Source: Myxococcales bacterium
GTDB lineage: Bacteria > Myxococcota_A > Polyangia > Polyangiales > Houyiibacteriaceae
DNA: 33,084 nucleotides
Assembly (NCBI GenBank): GCA_020430775.1
Contig: JAGQJE010000127.1
Span: forward strand, 1-33,084
Reading direction: 5' to 3'
The notes under the pieces: model-generated
Seen by the model: the letters and a program-made list of their open reading frames with translations, nothing else
What the model was told of the DNA's origin: nothing
Database searches by the model: none
Part shown: one piece after another, positions 9,201 through 16,982 of the stretch
How positions within the stretch are numbered: position 1 is the stretch's first letter
Layout: each line of letters begins with the position of its first letter
Translations under genes and position numbers: made by a program

Positions 9201-10100
9201 ATGGCGCTGCGCTTCGACAAGTACGAAGGCCTCGGGAACGACTTCATCGTCGTCGACGCGGCGTCGTTTCCGGACGGCGCGGCAGGCGTCGCGCTCGTGC
9301 GCGCCCTGACCGACCGTCACCGCGGGGTGGGCGGCGACGGCGTCCTGCTCGTCACCCGAGGCGGCGACAGGCCCGCGATGCGCGTCGTGAACGCGGACGG
9401 CTCGACCCCCGAGATGTGTGGCAACGGGCTGCGCTGCGTGGCGCTGCACCTGTGGCGCACCGGCGCGGTGAGGGCGCGGGCCTTCGTGGTCGACACCGAC
9501 GCGGGGCCGCACGCCTGCCGCATCCACGGCGAGGCGCCCGCCGGCGCCGCCCAGCTCGAAGTCGAGGTCGACATGGCCGTGCCGTCGTTGGTGCCGGCCG
9601 CGCTGCCGCTCCGCGCGGACGCGGCGTGGGTCGACGCGCCCTTCGAGGTGGCCGGGCGAACGCTGCGCGCGACCGCCGTGTCGATGGGCAACCCGCACGT
9701 GGTCTTTTTCGACGCGCTGAATGCCGACGAGCGCCGCGCGCTCGGCCCGGCGATCGGCGCCGACGCGCGCTTTCCGCGAGGCGTGAACGTCGGCTTCGCG
9801 CACCCCCGCGGGCCCGCCGCGCTCGACCTGCAGGTGTTCGAGCGCGGCGCTGGGTGGACCGAGGCGTGCGGGACGGGCGCCTGCGCGGCGGCCGTCGCGG
9901 CGGTCGAGACGGGCAGGGCGGAGCGCGGCGTGCCCCTCGTCGTCGCCCTCCCGGGAGGTCCGCTGACGATCACGGTCACGGACGCGGGCGCCCCCGTCCG
10001 CATGCGTGGCCCGGCGCGCTACGTGTTCTCTGGCGCGACCACGCTCGACGAGCGCGTCGCTGTCGCCCACCGGCCGCGCGACCCGTCAGCCATCGGGTAG
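9201..10100 (+). CDS. dapF: Diaminopimelate epimerase
   Basis: A 299-residue cytosolic enzyme that interconverts LL- and meso-diaminopimelate, the last epimerisation before lysine and a peptidoglycan precursor. Both catalytic cysteines are visible: Cys73 in the motif NADGSTPEMCGNGLRC, and Cys223 in TEACGTGACA. The N-terminal KYEGLGNDF and the SMGNPH motif are also classic. The ATG at 9201 begins the conserved MALRFDKYEGLGNDF. It is monocistronic in appearance: array A lies upstream, and the next gene is convergent and overlaps its 3' end by 15 bp. Confidence 0.97.
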   Translation: MALRFDKYEGLGNDFIVVDAASFPDGAAGVALVRALTDRHRGVGGDGVLLVTRGGDRPAMRVVNADGSTPEMCGNGLRCVALHLWRTGAVRARAFVVDTDAGPHACRIHGEAPAGAAQLEVEVDMAVPSLVPAALPLRADAAWVDAPFEVAGRTLRATAVSMGNPHVVFFDALNADERRALGPAIGADARFPRGVNVGFAHPRGPAALDLQVFERGAGWTEACGTGACAAAVAAVETGRAERGVPLVVALPGGPLTITVTDAGAPVRMRGPARYVFSGATTLDERVAVAHRPRDPSAIG

Positions 10101-10772
10101 GTTCTTGTCGTCCAGCAGGTCGGTCAGGCCGCCCTCGTAGCGGCCGAGGCGCCAGCCGGCGAGCATCGAGAACGCGCCGAGCGCCGCGAGCATGGCCGCG
10201 ACCGGAAAGCGCGCGCTCTTGCGCTCTTCGAAACCTCGCTCGATGGTGGCACGGTCGCCGAAGAAGACCTGCCGCGCGTTGCCGTCGCCGTCCGTGCCGA
10301 TGAGCACGTGCTCGCCCGGGCGGGCCGCGACGACGTGCACGTAGTACGGCGGGCTCAGGTGCTGCGAGGTGTCGACGTGCTCGAGCAGGGGAAGGTCCGC
10401 GAGCGTGTCGGTCTGTCGCGTCGACGGCTCCGCGGCCAGCCGCCACCGCGCCGGCGCGTTCAGGCGCACGGTCTCGACGCCGCGCGCGGTCTGGACCTTG
10501 ACGGTCGGATCGCCGAACAGGCCAGACCAGCGGATCGGCGTGCCCGGCGAGAAGTGCGCCTCGCCGTCCACCTGCACGAGGCCGTACAGAAAGGGCGCGC
10601 CCGCGGGCGACTGCACGAGCGCTCCGGTCTGCAGCGTGCCCTCGACGGCGTCCGGGGCGGTCGGCAGCGGCGCTTCCATCCCGAACAGGGCGATGCGCGC
10701 GGCGAAGATGAGGACGGCGCTCCCGACGAAGAGGAACGCTGCGCCGCCGATGGTCTGCCAGTGAAGCTTCAT
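10086..10772 (-). CDS. Two-pass membrane protein of unknown function
   Basis: A 228-residue protein, starting at the ATG at 10772 (MKLHWQT); a longer in-frame start at 10832 adds an unlikely basic leader. One hydrophobic segment lies at about 9-30 and a second at about 195-215, before a short tail (GRYEGGLTDLLDD). The roughly 160 residues between are predicted beta-rich and soluble. This layout, with a segment like SPAGAPFLYGLVQ and a late YYVHVVAARPGEHVLIG just before the second membrane segment, loosely recalls GIDE/MULAN-type BAM domains without the RING. That resemblance is by eye and weak. Its 3' end overlaps dapF by 15 bp in convergent orientation. It lies 94 bp downstream of ruvB on the same strand, so it may be the last gene of a ruvAB transcript. 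Confidence 0.7.
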   Translation of the reverse strand: MKLHWQTIGGAAFLFVGSAVLIFAARIALFGMEAPLPTAPDAVEGTLQTGALVQSPAGAPFLYGLVQVDGEAHFSPGTPIRWSGLFGDPTVKVQTARGVETVRLNAPARWRLAAEPSTRQTDTLADLPLLEHVDTSQHLSPPYYVHVVAARPGEHVLIGTDGDGNARQVFFGDRATIERGFEERKSARFPVAAMLAALGAFSMLAGWRLGRYEGGLTDLLDDKNLPDG

Positions 10773-10866
10773 GGTCCACACGCGCGCTCGACGGGTGGGC
10801 CTGCACGGCGCCACGGGAGCCTCGCCGGACACCCCCTAGCACGCTCGCGCCGCGCCGGCCCGGAGG

Positions 10867-11928
10867 TCAGAGGAGCCGGGCCTGGCCCCGCGGCTGCGGC
10901 CGCCCGAGGTGGTCGAACGCGCGTTCGGTCGCGACCCGTCCGCGGGCGGTGCGCGCGAGCAGCCCCTGCTGGAGCAGGTAGGGCTCGTACACGTCCTCGA
11001 GCGTATCGCGCGGCTCGCTCAGCGCGGCGGCGAGCGTCTCGATGCCGACGGGGCCGCCGCCGTAGAAGTCGATGAGCGTCGTGAGGTACCGGCGGTCCAT
11101 CTCGTCGAGGCCGATCGCGTCGATGTCGAGCCGGTCGAGCGCCTCGCGCGCGCTCGCCCCGTCGACGCGGCCGTCGCCGAGCACGGTGGCGAAGTCGCGC
11201 GCCCGATGCAGCAGTCGGTTCACGATGCGCGGCGTGCCCCGCGCGCGCCTCGCCAGCTCCTCCGCGCCCTCCGGGGAGATCGCGACGCCGAGCCGCGCGG
11301 CGCTGCGCGTGACGATCTGGGCGAGGTGCTCCGGCGGGTAGTAGTCGAGCCGCGCGTCGTAGCCGAAGCGCGAGCGCATCGGGTTGGTGAGCAGGGCGGT
11401 GCGCGTCGTCGCTCCGACCAGCGTGAAGGGGTGCAGCGGGAGCTGCAGCGTCTGCGCGTAGGCCCCCTCGCCGTTGACGATGTCGATGCGGAAGTCCTCG
11501 ACGGCGGTGTAGAGGTTTTCTTCGACGACGGCGGTGAGCCGGTGGATCTCGTCGATGAAGAGGACGTCGCAGGGCTCGAGGCGCGTCAGCAGCGCGGCGA
11601 GCTGGCCCTTGTGCTCGATGGCGGGGCCCGACGCGAGGTGCAGGCTCACGCCACGCTCGGCCGCGAGGATCATCGAGAGGGTCGTCTTGCCGAGGCCGGG
11701 CGGGCCGCAGAGCAGGACGTGCGGGAGGGGATCGCCGCGGAGCTTCGCCGCCTGCACCGCGATGCGGAGGTTGTCCTTGATGCGCTCCTGGCCGATGAAG
11801 TCGTCGAAGCAGCCCGGGCGGAGCGAGACCTCTCTCGCGCGCTCGCCCTGGTGCTCGAGGGGATCGAGCTCCCGCGGCGCGCCTCCCCGCTGCGCCTCCG
11901 GGTCGGGGGGGGTCGCGTCGACGGGCAT
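10867..11928 (-). CDS. ruvB: Holliday junction branch-migration ATPase RuvB
   Basis: A 353-residue AAA+ motor that drives branch migration with RuvA. Walker A is GPPGLGKT (75-82) and Walker B is FIDEIHR with Asp126 and Glu127. The sensor region GATTRTALLTNPMRSRFG follows, and the C-terminal winged-helix domain contains FYGGGPVG and the DVYEPYLLQQG motif. The first 25 residues are a variable polar extension. The ATG at 11928 overlaps the ruvA stop by one base (TGATG), indicating translational coupling. Confidence 0.98.
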   Translation of the reverse strand: MPVDATPPDPEAQRGGAPRELDPLEHQGERAREVSLRPGCFDDFIGQERIKDNLRIAVQAAKLRGDPLPHVLLCGPPGLGKTTLSMILAAERGVSLHLASGPAIEHKGQLAALLTRLEPCDVLFIDEIHRLTAVVEENLYTAVEDFRIDIVNGEGAYAQTLQLPLHPFTLVGATTRTALLTNPMRSRFGYDARLDYYPPEHLAQIVTRSAARLGVAISPEGAEELARRARGTPRIVNRLLHRARDFATVLGDGRVDGASAREALDRLDIDAIGLDEMDRRYLTTLIDFYGGGPVGIETLAAALSEPRDTLEDVYEPYLLQQGLLARTARGRVATERAFDHLGRPQPRGQARLL

Positions 11929-12587
11929 CAGCTCAGGCTCCCGAGCGCGTCACGGAGGAGGCGCTCGACGCCGCGCGCCTCGGCGGCGGCCGCGTCGACC
12001 GCGAGCGACTGCACGGCGCGCTCGGCCTCGCCGCGACGGTAGCCCATCTGCACGAGCAGGCCGACGACCTGCTCTCCCTCCGTGGTCGGCGCGGGCGGCG
12101 GGGTGATGGGCGCCGGCGCGTCGGCGCTCGACCCGCCCACGGCCGGCGCGAGCTTGCCCTCGAGGTCGAGCAGGATGCGCTCGCTCAGCTTGCGGCCGAC
12201 GCCCGAGATGCCCTTGAACGCGGCGCGTTCCTTGCGCGCCACGACGCGCGCGAGCTGGTCGGCCGGGAGGGCGCCGATGATGGCGAGCGCAAGCCGCGGC
12301 CCGACGCCGGTGACCGTGAGCAGCATGCGGAAGGCCTCGCGATCGGCGCGCGTCGCGAAGCCGTAGAGCAGCAGCGCGTCCTCGCGGGCGTGCGTGTGGA
12401 TGTGGAGCACATGCTCCCGCGCGCGTCCCCCGCCCGACGCCGGCGGTGCTCCGTTCACTTCGGCAGGCCCGAGCCGCGGCACGGTGCCGGCGGGCACGAA
12501 GACCTCGTAGCCGACGCCGCGCACGTCGAAGATGACCGAGCCGTCGGCGCCCTGCTCGACGACGACCCCGCTGAGGCGTCCGATCAC
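11928..12587 (-). CDS. ruvA: Holliday junction DNA-binding subunit RuvA
   Basis: A protein of about 219 residues that tetramerises on four-way junctions. The N-terminal OB fold starts IGRLSGVV and includes GVGYEVFVP. Domain II carries the two helix-hairpin-helix motifs TVTGVGPRLA and GISGVGRKLSERI. A Pro/Thr-rich linker joins the small domain III (LLVQMGYRRGEAERAV) that contacts RuvB. The family start is VIGRL, so I use the GTG at 12587; an in-frame ATG at 12605 adds six residues. The OB-fold loop has a Gly/Pro/Ala-rich insertion (NGAPPASGGG) not usual in RuvA. Confidence 0.96.
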   Translation of the reverse strand: MIGRLSGVVVEQGADGSVIFDVRGVGYEVFVPAGTVPRLGPAEVNGAPPASGGGRAREHVLHIHTHAREDALLLYGFATRADREAFRMLLTVTGVGPRLALAIIGALPADQLARVVARKERAAFKGISGVGRKLSERILLDLEGKLAPAVGGSSADAPAPITPPPAPTTEGEQVVGLLVQMGYRRGEAERAVQSLAVDAAAAEARGVERLLRDALGSLS

Positions 12588-12593
12588 GGCGCG

Positions 12594-12610
12594 AGCGTAG
12601 CACACTGAAC
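12594..12610 (-). promoter_or_regulatory. Possible LexA (SOS) half-site upstream of ruvA
   Basis: On the ruvA strand, CTGTTCAG lies about 18 nt upstream of the GTG start. GTTCAG is the strongly conserved half of the published Myxococcus-type LexA operator. The other half matches poorly. ruvAB is SOS-induced in many bacteria, which makes the site plausible but unproven. Confidence 0.2.
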
Positions 12611-12716
12611 AGGCAATACGTGGTTTGTGGGCACGGCGCCCAGACGTCGCTGGCGCACGGACGGCTCGACGGCGCGCCCCGCGTCCGCACCGCGCGGCGC
12701 CAACTCCCCGCGCGGA

Positions 12717-14108
12717 TCAGACGAGCGCTTCGAGGCGCGCGATGGCGGCATCGAGCGCGCGTGAGACGCAGGTCTGGTCGCGGATGCGCGCGAGGAGCGG
12801 CCAGGTCGCCCGCTCGCCCTCGCGGATGTGCTCGAGCAGCTCGCGCTTCGAGAGGTTTGCGAAGGTCCGCAACAGGGCGCGCGCGCGCAGGCGAGGGTGG
12901 ATGTCGATGTCGCCGCTGTAGCTCTGCTCGGCGAGCCCGTGGGCGAGGTCGAGCGGCGCGTAGAGCGCGGTGCGCTCGCTGAGCTTGCGGGCGACGTCGA
13001 GCTGCTGCGCGAGCTCGGCGCGCAGCGTGGAGGTCGTCAGGCCGACGAGCATCGGGGCGATCCCGCGGCGGCGCGTGACGCGGCCGATGGGCGCGACGTG
13101 GGGGTTCACCTGGCTGACGATGAAGTGGTTGACGTTGTGCAAGCGGCTCAAACGCCGCATCGGGAGGTCGCCCTTGAAGGTGCCGTCGATCCAGCGCTCC
13201 GTGGCCATGTACGGTCGCCGCGCGCCGTCGGGCGCCCGCTCCTCGAGCGTCGCGGGCGGGAACGCGCCCGGCACGGCCCCCGAGGCGACCGCGGCGCTGT
13301 TCATATACACGTCCGGCGTCGTCAGGTGGCAGAGCACGCGCGGCTTCTGGCGCTCGCGGGTCGGCGAGACGCTGACGTTCACCGTGCGGCCGGTGCGCGC
13401 GTGGGCCTCGCCGAACGTGTAGTCGCCATTGTTGTGGGAGATGACCTCGGCGAGCCTCGCCGGGTCGTAGAGGGCGCGGTCCCGGGCGGCCCGCACCGGG
13501 GAGACCGGCGAGAGGGCGTCCGTGCGCAGCACCGTCGGGTCGGCGAAGAGCGCGCGCAGCTCGGCGTCCGTACGCGCCCCGATCCCGCACGCGACCATCG
13601 CGCCCATCGACGCGCCCGAGAGCACATCGGGCAGCAGCCCCTGCTCGAAGAGGGCCTTGATGACGCCGATGTGGAAGAAGCCGAGGCTCGCGCCGCCGGA
13701 GAGCAGCAGGGCCGAGCGCCCGAAGACGTGCGCCGCGCGGCGGAAGCGGGCGAGCGTCTCCGCCGGCGGCAGGCCGGTCCGTGCCGGGTCGGCGAGGTAG
13801 TCGATGCAGGCGAGCGCCTCGGCGTAGAAGCGCTCGACCACGTGCTTCGTCCCGAGCGGGGTGCGGTCGTAGAGGCGCGGGTCCGCGAGCTCGCCGAGGT
13901 GGCGATACAGCGCCTCCTGCAGCAGCGGCTCGAGCGCCAGCGCGTGCCCCGCCTCGCGCGTGCGGCGCAGGTCGGCGGTGTAGCCCCCGAGCAGCGCGTG
14001 GTCGTAGACCTTCGACTCGGGCGTCGCTCGCCAGGTCTCCCCGCCCCGCCGTGCGTCGAAGGCGCGGGCGTGGTCGAGCCACGCTTCGTAGCTGTCGGAT
14101 CGCTCCAT
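12717..14108 (-). CDS. DUF3336/patatin-like phospholipase or triacylglycerol lipase
   Basis: A 463-residue protein with an N-terminal DUF3336-type helical region (about 1-130) followed by a patatin domain. The oxyanion-hole segment is LSGGASLGFFHIGV (from about 136), the nucleophile elbow is GASMG with Ser167, and the dyad aspartate is Asp308 in DGTFKGD. This domain order is that of SDP1/Tgl3-5-type lipases and their bacterial relatives, which hydrolyse triacylglycerol or phospholipid. No signal peptide is seen at the chosen ATG (14108, MERSDSY), so it is probably cytosolic or lipid-droplet associated. An open frame extends upstream to 14267 but its composition is not protein-like. The gene is divergent from the imelysin operon across 209 bp. 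Confidence 0.9.
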   Translation of the reverse strand: MERSDSYEAWLDHARAFDARRGGETWRATPESKVYDHALLGGYTADLRRTREAGHALALEPLLQEALYRHLGELADPRLYDRTPLGTKHVVERFYAEALACIDYLADPARTGLPPAETLARFRRAAHVFGRSALLLSGGASLGFFHIGVIKALFEQGLLPDVLSGASMGAMVACGIGARTDAELRALFADPTVLRTDALSPVSPVRAARDRALYDPARLAEVISHNNGDYTFGEAHARTGRTVNVSVSPTRERQKPRVLCHLTTPDVYMNSAAVASGAVPGAFPPATLEERAPDGARRPYMATERWIDGTFKGDLPMRRLSRLHNVNHFIVSQVNPHVAPIGRVTRRRGIAPMLVGLTTSTLRAELAQQLDVARKLSERTALYAPLDLAHGLAEQSYSGDIDIHPRLRARALLRTFANLSKRELLEHIREGERATWPLLARIRDQTCVSRALDAAIARLEALV

Positions 14109-14274
14109 GTCGCCGGAGCATACCGGACTGGGACCGCCACGCCTCGCACGCTCCGCGCCGCCGCGCGCCGGGCGCCGCGCTGAGAGCGGCGGCCAGTGAC
14201 GCGACCAGCCGCGACCGTCTGCGCGCCAATTTTTGTTGCGCGACGCGCCTGCGCATCCTAGGACCACCAGCCGT

Positions 14275-14301
14275 TATTGAAAATAGTTTTCCATATCAAT
14301 A
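14275..14301 (+). promoter_or_regulatory. AT-rich Fur-box-like operator upstream of the imelysin operon
   Basis: TATTGA and TCAATA form an inverted repeat around a 15-nt core. The core region TGAAAATAGTTTTCC (14278-14292) fits the 7-1-7 Fur pattern TGATAAT-N-ATTATCA at 10 of 14 positions. It ends about 17 nt before the imelysin ATG and just before the ribosome binding site. In a genome of this GC content such an AT-rich block right before an iron-linked operon is a reasonable Fur or related iron-repressor site. Confidence 0.45.
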
Positions 14302-14317
14302 GTGGCTGGAGGAGAGA

Positions 14318-15529
14318 ATGAAGCGTTTCAGCATCGGAGTATTCGCGCTCGCGGCCGCAGCGGCGGCGGCTGGCTGCGGGTCGTCCGGCCAGTGGGCCGG
14401 CTCGACCGAGACCGCGAAGAGCGTCGCGCAGACCTACGCCAAGATCGTCCACCAGAGCTACGCCGACTCGCTGCAAGCCGGCCAGGCGCTCGCCGGCGCC
14501 ATCGACGACCTCCTCGCCGCGCCGACCGCCGATGGCCTCGAGGCGGCGAAGCAGGCCTGGCTCGATTCGCGCGAGCCCTACCTCCAGACGGAGGTCTACC
14601 GGTTCTACGACGGCCCCATCGACAACCCTGAGGACGGCCCCGAGGGCATGCTCAACGCGTGGCCGATCGATGAAGCGTACGTCGACTACACCGAGGACGC
14701 CGCGGACGCCGGGATGATCAACGACGACGACGTCGACCTCACCTTGCCCTTCCTTCGCGGGCAGAACGAGCTCGGCAGCGAGGACAACATCGCCGTCGGC
14801 TACCACCCGATCGAGTTTCTGCTCTGGGGGCAGGACACCACCCCCCCTTCGGCGCACCTGCCCGGGCAGCGCTCCTACACGGACTACCTCGCCGACAAGG
14901 GGCCGCACGCCGCACACGCCGACCGCCGCGCGCAGTACCTCCGCCTGCTCGGTGAGGGCCTCATCGACGACCTCACCCAGGTCCGGGACGCCTGGGACCT
15001 GAGCGATCCCTCGAGCTACGGGTCGAAGTTCGTCGCGGGCGACTCGAGCGCCGCCATCGAGAAGATCCTGCGCGGGATGATCACCCTGTCCGGGTCCGAG
15101 TTCGCGGGCGAGCGGCTCCAGGTCGCGCTCGACAGCGGCGACCAGGAGGACGAGCACTCCTGCTTCAGCGACAACACGCACCGCGACATGGTCGGCGACG
15201 CCAAGGGCATCCAAAACGTCTGGCGCGGCACCTACGCCGCGCTCGACTCGGCGAACGACGTCAGCGGCCCGGGCGTCCAGGCGCTCGTCGAGGAGCTCGA
15301 CCCGGCGCTCGCGGCGGAGATCGGCGCCCAGATCGCCAAGAGCCTGCAGCTCGCGGAGGCGCTGCGGCCGACCCCCACCGACCCGGCCTTCGATGAGCTC
15401 ATCTCGCGCGGCAACACGGCGGGTAACGCCAAGGTGCAGGCGCTGATCGACTCGCTGCGCGTCCAGGCGAAGCTGCTCGAGCGCGTCTACGACCAGCTCG
15501 GCTTCAGCGCCGCCCGGCCGGGGGGCTGA
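14318..15529 (+). CDS. Imelysin (peptidase M75-like) lipoprotein, putative iron-uptake component
   Basis: A 403-residue protein with a lipoprotein-type signal ending near Cys20 (AAAGC). The mature part is all-helical, as in imelysins. The family motif GxHxxE is present as GYHPIE (Gly161, His163, Glu166) followed by FLLWG. Other family segments include YRFYDGPID and a C-terminal helix ending RVYDQLGF. Imelysin/EfeO-type proteins are envelope-exposed and generally iron-regulated, and are thought to bind iron or haem; peptidase activity is doubtful. GGAGGAGA (14308-14315) just before the ATG is a strong ribosome binding site. The di-heme oxidoreductase gene starts 7 nt after the stop. It is the first gene of a four-gene operon. 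Confidence 0.94.
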   Translation: MKRFSIGVFALAAAAAAAGCGSSGQWAGSTETAKSVAQTYAKIVHQSYADSLQAGQALAGAIDDLLAAPTADGLEAAKQAWLDSREPYLQTEVYRFYDGPIDNPEDGPEGMLNAWPIDEAYVDYTEDAADAGMINDDDVDLTLPFLRGQNELGSEDNIAVGYHPIEFLLWGQDTTPPSAHLPGQRSYTDYLADKGPHAAHADRRAQYLRLLGEGLIDDLTQVRDAWDLSDPSSYGSKFVAGDSSAAIEKILRGMITLSGSEFAGERLQVALDSGDQEDEHSCFSDNTHRDMVGDAKGIQNVWRGTYAALDSANDVSGPGVQALVEELDPALAAEIGAQIAKSLQLAEALRPTPTDPAFDELISRGNTAGNAKVQALIDSLRVQAKLLERVYDQLGFSAARPGG

Positions 15530-15536
15530 ACCTCCC

Positions 15537-16982
15537 ATGGCACGTCGCTCGATGTCTGCGGCCGCGACCCGTCGCGGCGCGTGGTGTGCGCCCGGGACGC
15601 TCCGCTTGCTCGCGCTGCTCGCGCTGCTCGGCGGCGCGATCGTCGGCTGCGGGGGTGGGGCCGCGACCGCCGATCCGTCGGAGGCGTTCCCCGGCGGGGA
15701 CGCGACGGTGTTCCGGCTCTTCGCGGGCCAGCAGTTCGGGCAGCCCGCGCCGAACCTCACCGAGGCGCACAACGCCACGTTCTTCACCGGCAACAGCTTC
15801 TTCAACAAGGTGTGGGTGACCGCCCCGGCGTCGACGACGGCTCGCGACGGGCTCGGTCCGACGTTCAACGCGCGCTCGTGCTCGGGGTGCCACTTCCGCG
15901 ACGGGCGCGGGCGGCCGCCGGACGACGGGGGCGAGATGGACTCCATGCTCCTGCGCGTGAGCCTCGCGGGCGACGGTGGGCAGGCGGGCGTCGTGCACGT
16001 GCCGGGCTACGGCGACCAGATCGAGCCGCACGGCATCGACGGCGTCCCCGGAGAGGCGACCGTGCGCGTTCGCTGGGTCGAGCGTCCGGGCCGCTACGGT
16101 GACGGCACGCCGTACTCGCTCCGCGAGCCCGTGTACGCGCTGGCGAACCCGGCGTTCGGCCCGCTCGGCGACGACGTGCTCAAGTCCGGCCGCGTCGCGC
16201 CCGCCATGATCGGTCTTGGGCTGCTCGAGGCCATCCCCGAGCAGACCTTGCTCGCGTGGGCGGACCCGGACGACGCGGACGGCGACGGCATCTCCGGCCG
16301 CGTCAACCGCGTGTGGGACGTCGAAGCGCGGCAGACGCGCGCCGGTCGGTTCGGCTGGAAGGCGGGGCTGCCGTCGGTCCGCCAGCAGGTCGGCGGGGCG
16401 TTCGTGGGCGACATGGGCATCACCTCGCCGCTCTTTCCCGAGCAGAACTGTCCGACGCCGCAGTCGCTGTGTGCTGCCGCGCCGAGCGGCGGCGAGCCCG
16501 AGATCCCAGAGGACCGCTTCGCCGCCGTGGTGCTCTACGCGGAGACGCTCGCCCCGCCGACGCGCCCCGACTACGCCGACCCCGAGGTCATGCACGGGCG
16601 CGACCTCTTCGCGGACATCGGCTGCACTGGCTGCCACAAGGCGCGCGTCGAGACGGGTGCCTTCCCCGCGCTGCCGGAGATGGCGCACCAGAAGATCCAG
16701 CCCTACACAGACCTGCTGCTCCATGACATGGGCCCCGGGCTCGCCGATGACCGACCGGAGTTCCTCGCGACCGGCAGCGAGTGGCGGACGCCGCCGCTCT
16801 GGGGCATCGGCCGGGTGCAGACCGTCAACGACCACAGCTTCTTCCTGCACGACGGGCGCGCGCGCGGCTTCGCCGAGGCCATCCTCTGGCACGGCGGTGA
16901 GGCGCAGGCAGCGCGCGACGCGTTCGCGTCGCTCCCGGCCGCGGATCGCGACACGGTCGTGCGCTTCCTGAGGTCTCTGTGA
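15537..16982 (+). CDS. Di-heme oxidoreductase family lipoprotein (DUF1111, 'thiol oxidoreductase')
   Basis: A 481-residue exported c-type cytochrome. A basic N-terminus and hydrophobic stretch end at a lipobox-like IVGC (Cys38). Two haem c motifs are visible: CSGCH (115-119) and CTGCH (363-367). Family landmarks include GLGPTFNARSCSGCH, PVYALANPAFG and the C-terminal TPPLWGIGRV...FLHDGRA. Relatives of this family are related to MauG/cytochrome c peroxidases and are repeatedly found beside imelysins. A role in oxidising or reducing iron at the cell surface is an inference from that context. The stop codon overlaps the next gene's start (TGATG). Confidence 0.93.
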   Translation: MARRSMSAAATRRGAWCAPGTLRLLALLALLGGAIVGCGGGAATADPSEAFPGGDATVFRLFAGQQFGQPAPNLTEAHNATFFTGNSFFNKVWVTAPASTTARDGLGPTFNARSCSGCHFRDGRGRPPDDGGEMDSMLLRVSLAGDGGQAGVVHVPGYGDQIEPHGIDGVPGEATVRVRWVERPGRYGDGTPYSLREPVYALANPAFGPLGDDVLKSGRVAPAMIGLGLLEAIPEQTLLAWADPDDADGDGISGRVNRVWDVEARQTRAGRFGWKAGLPSVRQQVGGAFVGDMGITSPLFPEQNCPTPQSLCAAAPSGGEPEIPEDRFAAVVLYAETLAPPTRPDYADPEVMHGRDLFADIGCTGCHKARVETGAFPALPEMAHQKIQPYTDLLLHDMGPGLADDRPEFLATGSEWRTPPLWGIGRVQTVNDHSFFLHDGRARGFAEAILWHGGEAQAARDAFASLPAADRDTVVRFLRSL

